Shown: positions 1-11,100 of the stretch, in pieces
How positions within the stretch are numbered: the stretch's first letter is position 1
Layout of the letters: each line of letters begins with the position of its first letter
Source of the DNA: a virus
IMG/VR virus record: IMGVR_UViG_3300030329_005813
Location: 108,362-172,361 of that record
DNA length: 64,000 bases
Direction: 5' to 3' (one strand)
Notes under the pieces: model-generated
Told to the model about the DNA's origin: nothing
What the model saw: only the letters and a program-made list of their open reading frames with translations
The model's database searches: none
Translations under genes and position numbers: made by a program

Positions 1-1082
1 TTAAACTTTCGAACTTGAGAGCCATCATTTTTTGTTACGACTCTGGTATTATCTAAAGTTTTTGCAGAATGATTTCTGGGATCTATCGTATGTACTGTGG
101 CATGTTGGTGGCGAACTGCTTCTTCTACAATGTCAGCAATATTTGCACAATCTTCTTTTATTCGTCTTGAATACTGAGGGCTTGTAAAAGTTACTACTTT
201 AATTTGCATATAGTTTATAGCACGATCTGTAATCGGATAGCAACACTCATCACAGTCATCAGAGTACCAACTAGGAGGCACCCTAGGAGGGGGTGGTTGG
301 GGCGTCGATATCGCCGGTGGTTGGTTATTTAAAATTTCTTGAAGATTGGTTTCGAGAGTTTCATCCATCGTGTTCAAGGAAGATTGAATTGTATTTCCTA
401 TAAGGCCTCCTAAACCGGACGGTCCTGATGTTGCAGGTGGAACAAGATCTGGATCATTATAGCATACTAATTCTGTAACTTCGCCGCCGGCCGTTTCCTC
501 TGTTGTGCGCTCTGAGGATCCAGGGCCGCCACCGGTACCGGCGGCAGCGGACATCATTCCGCCAGACATTGCAGCATCTTTTATATCACTAATTAAAACA
601 GCCTGAAGAGTTGTTTCAAGAGTTTCCCCCATAGTTTCAACAGATGTTGAAACAGCTGCCTCGATTAATCCACCAGCACCCAAAGGTGTTAAGCCGGTAT
701 CGTCTTCTTGTGACAATACAATTTCAAGGGTAGTCTCAAGAGTTTCGTCCATATTTTCGGCGGCGCCGGTGATTGAACTTCCTATAAGGTTTCCGAACCC
801 AGACAGTCCTTGTTGTTCTTCTGCAACTTCTTGTAAAATTTCCGGGTTTTCTTCTTCTGCCTGTTCAATTAATGCACGAGCTTCATCATAAGCGTCTAAT
901 GCAGCTTGAGCAGCAGCAACGGCCGCCTCAAAGTTCTCCAGGCTTTGATCAAAAGTTTCACCGCGAATGGAAAAGTCGCCGGCGATCAACCCTTCCAGGC
1001 TTTCCTGTGCGGCTTCAAGTTCTGCCAGCAGTTGATCGCGTTCGCTATAAGATGTATCATATGAAACTGATTCAACGGGCAT
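1..1082 (-). CDS. Virion/tail-associated protein with three internal repeats (partial)
   Basis: The reading frame runs leftward off the window; the TTA at bases 1-3 is out of frame, so about 360 residues are visible and no stop is seen. It starts with ATG one base after the stop of the upstream gene. The first ~110 residues are Ala/Glu-rich and look helical. Three ~28-residue repeats follow at about residues 92-120, 132-160 and 223-250, each pairing a G-x-L-I start with a core M-x-E-T-L-E-T-x-L. They are separated by Gly/Ser/Pro-rich linkers. A proline run and a CDECC cysteine cluster (about residue 275) precede the visible end. I recognise no family. Its place at the distal end of the baseplate operon suggests a tail or fibre component. 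Confidence 0.75.
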   Translation of the reverse strand, partial: MPVESVSYDTSYSERDQLLAELEAAQESLEGLIAGDFSIRGETFDQSLENFEAAVAAAQAALDAYDEARALIEQAEEENPEILQEVAEEQQGLSGFGNLIGSSITGAAENMDETLETTLEIVLSQEDDTGLTPLGAGGLIEAAVSTSVETMGETLETTLQAVLISDIKDAAMSGGMMSAAAGTGGGPGSSERTTEETAGGEVTELVCYNDPDLVPPATSGPSGLGGLIGNTIQSSLNTMDETLETNLQEILNNQPPAISTPQPPPPRVPPSWYSDDCDECCYPITDRAINYMQIKVVTFTSPQYSRRIKEDCANIADIVEEAVRHQHATVHTIDPRNHSAKTLDNTRVVTKNDGSQVRKF

Positions 1083-1083
1083 T

Positions 1084-2157
1084 TTATTCTTGTTCCTCGC
1101 ACTTTTCAGTACCGGCTTTATCCTTGTGTGTAATAGTTGTTACAGGGCCAGTATAAATATCATAACGCGTTGAACGTCTTGTGTCCGGACAGTTAACATC
1201 CAATCCAACGCGTAATCTTTTCTTCTCAAACGTTGACTGTGCCTCGCATAAATCTGCTACATCTATTTCGTCGTCGACCAATACATTAAAATAATAATCT
1301 ACCATTTTATCGTCCAAGTTAATTAAAGGCTCTGCCGGCAACTCATCTCTATCAAATAAAATATTGTTCTTTACTAAATTAGTCTTTTTCTTAAAAAATA
1401 ATGGCTTAAGATTTTCTTTAATACTTCTATTTCCTGCTAAACCAGAACGAGCAGAAATCATATCTTCTTCTACTATTTCAAATATTTCCACCTCGACATT
1501 ACTCTTATCGTGTTCAGTGTTTTCCTCTATAACTTCTAACAATAAGTGATCCGGGTCAACGACAACATACGTTCCATCAGCGTAAACTTCACTGTTAAGA
1601 GCAGGATCTGGTACAATGGCTAGCTCATTTGTTGCCACTTGAGTATTAAATATGGATGTTTTATGCACTAAATCAACGTCAATTTGTGGAATCCTAAGTG
1701 TTTGATAGCTCGCTGTTAAGTGTGTGACTGAACCGCTTATTTCGCCGTTTAATACTTTAATTGACCATTTTGGAGCAGCATCTGTTTCTGGTGAGCATGT
1801 CCCAAGCGGCTCGGTTGCTAAGAAAAGTTTCTGCTCGTGAGCCTGTTCAACTGTTGCCAACATTTGAGCTTTATCTGTGTAGGCTCCCAAAGAAATAGCC
1901 GGTTGATATATTTTTTTTAAATTATATTCACGACCAACACGAGTGGTTACTGTTTTAAGCTGAGGGGTATTGTGTTGAATTCTGTCTTCTATGTCTTTAG
2001 AATATTCGGTTACATTAGCATAGTCACCATCGTAAAGAATATTACTATCGTGAAAAGAATAATATACTGGACGTAGCTTGCCAATAGATAGCAAATATCT
2101 TCCGTGAGGCGTTAGTTGTATATCTAAGACTTCTTCTTTTTTGTTTGCAAAAAGCAT
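1084..2157 (-). CDS. Probable tail/baseplate-associated protein, unknown family
   Basis: A 357-residue protein, ATG start with GGAAAT ribosome site, placed 3 bases after the giant gene upstream and 1 base before the next one, so clearly in the same operon. The N terminus (residues ~10-50) has a compact motif, DIQLTPHGRYLLSIGKL, followed by PVYYSFHDSNILYDGDY. My recollection, which I could not check here, is that similar openings occur in hypothetical structural proteins of large environmental phages. No signal peptide or membrane segment is visible. The C-terminal third is acidic (IEENTEHDKSNVEVEIFEIVEED). Function is not known; the virion assignment rests on operon context. Confidence 0.75.
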   Translation of the reverse strand: MLFANKKEEVLDIQLTPHGRYLLSIGKLRPVYYSFHDSNILYDGDYANVTEYSKDIEDRIQHNTPQLKTVTTRVGREYNLKKIYQPAISLGAYTDKAQMLATVEQAHEQKLFLATEPLGTCSPETDAAPKWSIKVLNGEISGSVTHLTASYQTLRIPQIDVDLVHKTSIFNTQVATNELAIVPDPALNSEVYADGTYVVVDPDHLLLEVIEENTEHDKSNVEVEIFEIVEEDMISARSGLAGNRSIKENLKPLFFKKKTNLVKNNILFDRDELPAEPLINLDDKMVDYYFNVLVDDEIDVADLCEAQSTFEKKRLRVGLDVNCPDTRRSTRYDIYTGPVTTITHKDKAGTEKCEEQE

Positions 2158-2160
2158 ATA

Positions 2161-5100
2161 CTATTTCCTTGGCGGCAATTTAGATCTTTTTTTCGAGGGG
2201 CTCGCTTTTTTTTGAACTCCTTCCGCAACCTTTTCTTCATCCGACTTAATAACTAGTTTAGAATCAATATCTTTATCGATAGGTGAAAATTTAATTTCTG
2301 ACTCTAGTTTTATAAGCTCTATTAATGAAAAGAAGTCATATGGCCAGTTATAACTAAAACTTGTTTCAGCTGTTGCTTCTTTACTAGAGCGGCCGGCTTG
2401 AGACCTAAATCGATATCTTGGATCAGCATCCGTATCAAATCCTGCCACTTTAGAATAATAGTTGTTATTTGCTTTCTGCTTAACTTTGAAAACCATCCAT
2501 TTAAGTTTATCATTTATTGGCTCATTTGTTCTTTCGGCCACATTTCCAAATATTTCGTTTAATAATAGTTTGTGACTTATTTTGGTCTCAGCCATTTTTA
2601 CTATCTTGCCGGTAGGGGGCATTAAGTTTTGCCACATATGTACTAAATCATTTTGTGTAAACTCGTATTCAAATTCAAAAATATACATAGAAATTGGATC
2701 TACTTTGTCTGGGAACGAAAGGAAGTCCATTGTCGGAGGAATAACAAATTTTTGCATAGAGTTAACTAAGCTTTTAACGGACTCTCCGACTAAATCAGTG
2801 TCCGGATTTTTAACAACTGCGTTAACGAGCCTTTTATCGATATTAAAAAACTTTCTAGTACCGGCCTTCTCAATAAATGGAACAGCAACTATTCCCTCTC
2901 GTACTACTTTCTTATTGGCTGTTTGTCCGAGTTTAATTGATTTTTCTTCAAAAGTAATCACATCAAGTAATGAATTAATTCCGCCGCCGGCACCATAATA
3001 GCTATTATAGTTTCTGTGATCGTAAGCAGATGCGTTTTGATCAATTGTGTGGTTAGAGTCGCCGGCTGAAGATACATAAAGCGGTACTCGACCCTCAATA
3101 AACTCTGATGGAATTTCTGTAACTTCTAAAAAGATTCCCCTGGATGGATCCGTTGGAATTACGCCAAATTGATGCCACATGCCTCTGGAGACAGATTCAG
3201 AGTTGTTTGATGGATATGTTAAAGTTCCTACACTATTTTTAATCGGATGGACTCCAGTGTCTGAAAAATTATACATTGGTGTCTCAAACTTAGGCTGAAT
3301 CACCCAGCTTGAATTTTCTGCGCCTCCGGGTCGAACGGCTTTTGGATTTCCATTTTCATCAAATTCGGCAACTGGTTCAATAACCTTTTGGAAGAGGTTA
3401 AAAGATGAACTTAGCTGCATAGCAAATCTATTAATATTCATTTCACCATATGGATGTGTATTATTTGCTAATGAAAGGCCACCAGCAGAATGATCAAAGC
3501 GCCAATATATTTTTCTAGAAGTTGACAATATATCATCCAATGTCACGAAACTTGAACTAGGACTAAACAAAACATCACACCAAGCTTCACCATCATAATA
3601 TGGAGGGGTAAATCCTGGATTTACTCCCCTTAAGGAGTCGACTACTTTAACTCTATTATAGTAGTTGGCGGCGCCAATATCTTTTCCTCTTCCAGATACC
3701 GGTGGCCCGAAAGCTGATGGGCGACTATACATTGTAAATGTTTCGCGCAGATCTCTTATGCTATAATCTAAAAGAGTATCTTGAGGAACAAAATATTTCC
3801 CAATTCGACTTCGCTGGCGTGCAATATTGTAAGATTTACGAATTTTAATTCTCATACCATAAATTTCACCTTCCTTGAAGGCTTTAAATTGTTTTTCTGG
3901 TTTAGATTTAAGAGTGGTAAATTCTCCATTTGGTAAAAAGAATTCTGGTACCTCGGCTAAAAAGTTACTGGCCATCATCTTGTATAGATTATCGCCGCGA
4001 CCATCCCAAGAGCTTGTTAATCGCATTGAGGCTGATGGATGAGGTTCCATATCAACAAACTGTACATATGGAATATGATCTTCCGGTCTCACCAGTGTCT
4101 CGAATGGCACACGATAATCCCAACCAGATAGCTTTCCACCAGAGTCTTTCGGTGCATTGGAACTAGTTGCCAACAGGTAGTAATCTGTAGTTTCCCCGTC
4201 TACATCTTTAGGTCGGTTAACTCTATAGGAAGAAGTAAATACTGGATAATCTACGGCGATACCTGATTTAATTGTGTTAAATAGAATGCCCGGGGCAAAC
4301 AATGGTGCGATTAAAGGCCTAAGGCGCGCATTTGCAAACCCTTCATCGTTTGCACTACCCGGGGATGGGTTTGTTGTAAACGCAGCGTATGATTTGGAAA
4401 ATTGCGTTGCTATCTCTACAGTTCTTTCTGCTGGATAAAATCCATTATAAGGTAGAAATTTCATTGCCGCTTTACAAGTTAGTATCAACTCGGTGGGATT
4501 TGCAATTTCCTTATGATCTTTTCGTAGAGAAGCAAAGTGCTTTAAGAAGTCAGAAGTAGAATATACTGAATAAAAACTATCTTCTGAACTGTTTTGTGGC
4601 ACACTTGAGCCAGTGGGGGATCCCTCGATTGATAATAATTTAGGATTCTTAGCTAAGAAGTTACCTTGCTGCTGCTTCATATAAAAATCAATATGCTCGC
4701 TGATTCTAAACTCTGGCACTATTGAATAATCTTTGGCCATAACTCGCAAGTCTTCAGCATAGTCATCGTAACTATCGTAAAATGGAGCAGCTGATGCGCT
4801 TACAAAAACCCCGTCGGCGTTAATCTTACCTGCTTGTTCGCCGGCTTCCCACTTAGTAATTCCACCATAAATTTTCATTCTTCCCATAGGATGGCCGCCA
4901 ATTGGCGACACTGATGAAGTTGCTGCTAAATGAGGCCCTGTCAAAGAGCGCACAGAAGAAGTAGTTTGAATTAAATGTGGTCTTGCGTATATGCAAGAAG
5001 CTGTTACTGTAGTCTTATTGCCATGATGGATAAAGCTTGATATATCTTGTAAAATGCCCACCGAACCAGTATCTGCCAAAACAGCTTTAACGCTATCGGA

Positions 5101-8100
5101 GGAAGCCGTAACGTAAGATCCCTCTCTCATACCATCCAGGTTCCAAGAACTTCTCTTAGATCCTGGACCTACTATCGCCGCATCTGTGGCCGGGTCATTG
5201 CTATCAGCAGTTATACCGTGCCAACTTAGTTTTGATTGTCCCAAAGCTCTTCTATCGACTTCTGACGTTCTCCAAAAGTTGTTTGTATACGAGTTTCTTT
5301 TCCTTGCTTTGTAAATATAAGTGTTTGACTCTCTCGGATAAACACACTCTTTGTAAGAAAAATTAATAAAACTTTCAATAGGAGTGGAAGGGCTCTCTAA
5401 TCCGCCTCTTAAATAATATTCTGAGACTGTTTTATATCCAGCGGGAGGAGACTTGGTAAATCCTCTGTCTCTGTCAAGTTTCTTATCGGTAAAGAACACA
5501 AGATCATTTCCATACGTTGAATTAATATTAATCGGACGGGTTGCTGTTACTTCCTTGCCACGCTCTTTAAAAGTAGTTCTAGTGCCTAATCTAAATCTAG
5601 TAGGATAATATTTAGACGATACAGGAGGCTCTGTAAAAGTCCTTAAGGCGCCAAATCTTTCAACTTTTTCTTGCCTTCCTCTTCCCATATCCTCTGTAAC
5701 AAGATGACGGCCGGGAGTTTCATTATAGGAAATAATATTATTTCTTCTTAAGTAACGACCAATACGAGTTTCACCAGTACGAATCTGTTTCCAAGTAGGA
5801 TATCCGTATGGGCCATTTCTATTAAGGGTAAGAGAGTTTAAGACCGTAGCATCAATTCCTGGATTTCCACTAATCCCTAATGGCGTTGAAATAACCTCAC
5901 CGGTTGATGAGCCAGCAAGAGTGTTGCCATACAAGAACACAGCCCTGTCTGTTTTGCCAGATTGTGAACTACCAGTTAAAGTCAGAGTATTTGTATCGAT
6001 GACTTGGCGTATATTTAAATTTAAACCTACAAAGTCAGTATTAAGGAATCCCGTACCATAAGTTCCGTCATTAACAGATTTATCAAAAGTATTGGCATTA
6101 CCCCAAACTCTCAAACCATTACTATCAACCTTTGTAACATAATCACTAGCGCTTACAAAGTTATAAGCGGGTATAAATCCGGGACCAATAGAAACACCAT
6201 CACGATACGTAAAAGAGACTGAACTAGAGTGCATACCATCTGGATGGGGGTGTCCCAAAACAACGGTACGCTGACTTGGCTCATTATCAACTAAAGAAGC
6301 TGTAATCCAAGCATACTGTGTATCTGATTGCGGAATTTCGTGTGATATGTAATAGTTATCGCGGACGGCTTCTCTTACAGTTGTTTCAGACACTGTTCTA
6401 GAACTTGACAACTTGTATCTTAACGCAGAGTTTCTATTTGTCTTATGGAAAGCAGCAATTCCAGTATAATCGTCGCTGCTAACAGATGACCCTGAAGCAA
6501 ATCCAAACTGACCGGCGTGTTCTCTTAAAAGTATTTTTAAGGGAATCCTAACAGTTAAGTTTCTATAGTTTATACTATTGTAGGGTGAATATTGAGCCGA
6601 AGCGTAGTCTAAGGCTGGTCCACCATTTGCATCACCGGCTGTTTCAGGGCCGCCGGGTGCAGAAAATCTTTCTACAAAAATATAATCTGTTCTTCCAACC
6701 GAGCTGGACTGGATAGAAAAGTCTGGCTTGGCCACATCGGCAAACTCACCTAACTTACCAGCTGGGTTAGCTGAGGAATATCCTCTTGCGCTTTCTGCCC
6801 CGTCGCCTCCAGGATTAAATTTGCCCGTACCTTGATGTTTGATAAACGCTCTCTTGTTAGTATCGCGATCCGTAACTTGCACAATTTCATAGTGTTTTGT
6901 AAAGTTACCAATACTGTTTAGCTTGCCGGAACCAGTTAATTGTTGAATATTTCTAATATTAACAGGTCTTTTGGCCTTAACATTTCTATAAAAATCTCCT
7001 CTAGGCTTATCTGTATCTTGGCTAAGCACTTTGATACTGGTGCTTGAAACAGAAAGCTTCCAGCCCTCCAATCGGCTAGCTAGGGAGTCTAAATCGGTAT
7101 TTAAGTCGACGTGACGATGAGGCAACCCACCAACGTATTTTTCTGTAAATGGCCCCTGCATTGATGCTTCGCCAGTTTCAACGACATCTTGATGCAAGTT
7201 ATTGATTTCTAAAGTTCCAGCAGTAGAAAGACCTCCAATACTAACACTACTAAGGGTTGAAGCATAGCCTGTAGCTACACTTGATTTATATAGCGTAAAG
7301 GGAGCTATGCCCCCCTTAGAGGTTACTGCGGAGGCGTCAGTAGCCTGAAATATAAGTGGTGTTTTGTTGTTCGGAAGAGTTGGGTATGTTCCGGCTAAGG
7401 GCAGATGACGACTTTGAACACAGCTTTGTTCATCTTTAATGTTTGAAATTTCTATAAACTTAGATGCATCTCCCGGTGTTGTCGAATTTCTCCAATACGT
7501 ATACTTAGAATTTGGCCCACCTGCTGGGTTATGACCGGCGCCAATTTGACCATTCCAGGCGCCAATAATAGAGCGACTGCTCATTCCAATGCCCATAAAT
7601 AATCGATAAACTCTAGAAAATCTATTATTAGGATAATAAGAGCCTGTATAAATCGGAATGTTATTTACACCAACTTTTGTTACGCCGGCTGTGCCTTGAA
7701 GCGCGGTGTGCTGTGGAACAGAAGCGGATATAAAAGAGTAGCCTTTTTTCTTATATATTTCTCTTTGCTCATCAATAATCGCCACCTGCGCTGCACTTCT
7801 ATCTACAGATGCCTTATCAGAAGTAAGCGAAGCTCCTTGTCTTTCAGCTCTTTGCTTCCACCAAAGACAATTTTTGCCTTGGGGCTGTGGATGCACAACT
7901 TTGGTACCAGGATTATTTAATGGTGCGTGACCAATACGCCAGTTATACGTATGCTCGTAAAGTCCCTTAATTTGACCTTCTATTTCTGTCTTGGGAGTCC
8001 GAAGAGTTGGTAATTTATGACGATACTTATTTCTAGTTAATACAGTATCCTCTACCATATTTCGTATATCGTCAGAAAATCTAGATGAACCTGGGACCAA

Positions 8101-11100
8101 CTGCTGGAGCATTTGTCCTAAGGCTGTATCGAGCCATTGATAGTATGAAAGATACTTGTCTAAGTCTGGAATATTTTCGACTCTTTCGTAGAATATCTGC
8201 CTCAGCTTAGACATGTCTTTATATTCATGCCTATACCTGTTGATTGGCTCACCAATAAGATTATTAAACTCTTCAATTCCAGCAAACATATTTAACATTT
8301 CTTCTGAGATAGCTTGATACATACTCTTTTCAAATGTAAAATAATGCTTTATCGGTCTGGTTTCTCTGGTAAAAAGAAGATCGTCATCGGTTCTAATTTC
8401 AACCATATCGTGACTATTCATTTCTTCCGGAAGTTGGTATCTAGCGGAGCTAATGTAATTTGTATCAACCGCAGCAGTGGTATTTGTTTTGAAAAAATAA
8501 CCACGAGCATTATATTGATTGTTAACTATGGGATCCATATCCGGGTCACGAAATCTTCTTTTCGTTAGTGACCCAGAGGAAAAATCCTGTACAATAAACT
8601 CTCCGTCTGCATCTGAACCAGTGACGTTAGAAAAGTCCCAGTTAAGGGCTAGAGTTTCATATTCCGGGATCCACACACCAGTTAGCGCATTTTCTAATAA
8701 ATACGCACTTCTTAGAGGATGACGGGCGCCATAGTTTTCGGTATCACGGGCATGTGCTTGTATAACTTTGTTGTCCAGATACATTTGCCAGTGTCGAAGG
8801 TAACCAACTTTAACACTAGAATACTCATTAATTGTTCCGCCGGTAACATTAGTTCTACGAGCACCAACATAATATCTTCTAGGTACTGTAATGTCAGAGT
8901 GAATCGCATTACCACTTAAAGCAAACTCTTCTACAACTTGATCGTATACTGTATGTACGCCGTAAAGACTAACTTCTACATGAGTACTAGGGCCGGTATC
9001 TCCTGGGCCGCCGGTTAAATAGGTACCTATATGACCGTGAGTTGAAGATGGATCGGCTGGGGTGATGGATGAAGTTAAAACATTTCTAGTTCTTAGTGCA
9101 AAGGTCCAGCGTTGATCGTCGTATACATCCATATACATACTAGAAGTTGCTATTGTTACGTTATTTGATCGATCAATTAAATAGAAACTAGCGTGTTTAG
9201 ATTCAGAATCTGGTCGAACAGCAAGGACTTGATATCCTGAACCGCCCGAAGGTTTAATAAAGTCATCTGGGTCTGGATCAGCTTGGTCCCAACCAAATAT
9301 AGAAGAGGACACAAAAGTTAACTCGACATATCCAATATCAGCTGGTGATTTAATCCGTGGAAAAATAACTTCCGATTCTGCTGTAGTAGATATATCCTTA
9401 TGAGAAGCTGAGATATAAGTTACGCCAATCGAATCAGAGTTTTTGGCCCCACCAGCCTGACTAGATGTCTGGTGTGTTACAACGGCATCTTGATTATCTG
9501 TTTGGTGAAAATCAATAAAATTCTTTTTTACAGCTTTTGGTCTGAAATTATTTCTCAGTAGTTGTGTCGTATTATCCGCGTAGAGGTTAATTCTTATGAG
9601 ATCTTCATCTACACCAAAGCAACGTATTAAGTTACGAAATGATTTTTCAGTTCCCTTTGATTTAAAAATATAAACTAAGTTGTTGTAGATATTCTTATAG
9701 ATTAAATTCTTAATCTTATGCAGATCTTCGCTATACTCTCTTTTTGAGTCTAAGTTTCGAATTGCAGATATTACATCAGCGTTGGCAAATATCTCTGAAT
9801 TTATGAAACCTTTGGATTCCAAGAGACGATTTGCAAACGGCAGTGGTTTTCCACTTGAAGTTTGATACGTGGTAGAATGTAGTGATGGTATTGCCTCTAT
9901 CTGAAGATAAAGCGTATCAAAGTAATTACCAATAATCTGGGTTAGGTTTTTAAGCTGGCCGCCGGACTCTGTATCTTCATCAATAATCCAACTTGGAAGA
10001 GAATGATAAATAGAATTGCTATTTCTAATATCGTGATAGCTAGCTGAGGCCGCAAGATTATTTCTCAGTGTTTGTATATCTGGATGCGTATGGTATACTA
10101 CAGGATCTTTGTACTCTGATTTATTAGAGCCGCTGGACTCTATGATAGCCGAGCCCGTGCTTCTTGCATCGGATGCATAACCAACCCAAATACCGTTTGA
10201 CGTGCGACCAGAGTAGTCCAACACAACGGAGTCTAAAGTAGAATCAGTTGTAATCCCTTCGTTGAATTTATAATATACGCCCAGCTCAGCGTTTGATATG
10301 TCTGTATTTGTTCCGCCGCGAACTTGTGTAAAATAATTGTCTCTAATTTGTTTACTAGTTCTTTGCACTTTCCAATATCTAAACTCATCGATAGAGCCAG
10401 ATAACTTGCCCCAGCCAACCATATTGTCGGATGGAGTAGTTGTAGACACTGGCAGATTAGGATGCGTCTGAAGGGCGCCGATAAATCCAATCAAAGAGCC
10501 TGTAACTTCGCCAGTTGTAGAGCCGGTGGCTACTGTATTGACAAGTTGGCCGTCGCGATAAAACTTAACGACGTTATTGGAGGCACCTTTTACAATTGAA
10601 AAAGCATAATGGTGCCATTTATTATCGGCCACTTTTGAAGTAGTTATAGTTGCGCCACCTAGCGGCAGGTTTTGGAAGCCAGCACCTGCACCGGTTGCAA
10701 TTGCCCCGGAAACAAAAGTAAGGCGAAAAGGGTTCTCATTAGATTCGGCAGGACCGGAAGCGGTAAGCTCAATTCTTAAACGGCCGTGCCTAGCATCCGA
10801 AGAAGTGACTTGGTTCCATAGATCAAAAATAACTTCCTTTTGTGTTTTGCTAGCGATAAAAGATTCTTTTTTAAGCCAAAATTCGACCGTGATACCATCG
10901 TCAAGGTTCATACGAAGGTTTGATTCATAAGTGCCGTCGCGGCCCGCTGGAGACGCCTTAGCGGCGCTGTAAATGTCTGTACTGTAATAGTTTGAACCAG
11001 TAAATGAAACTCCGAGCGAACCTGAGGGCATACCATACGATGCGGTATGAGGGCCACCACGAACTTCAATATACTCTTTATTTGTGGGCTCACCATAGTA

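Noticed and set aside
1-3. TTA at the left edge as a stop codon for the first gene
   Set aside because: The gene's frame uses codons starting at multiples of 3, so this triplet is out of frame; the gene is cut by the window edge.
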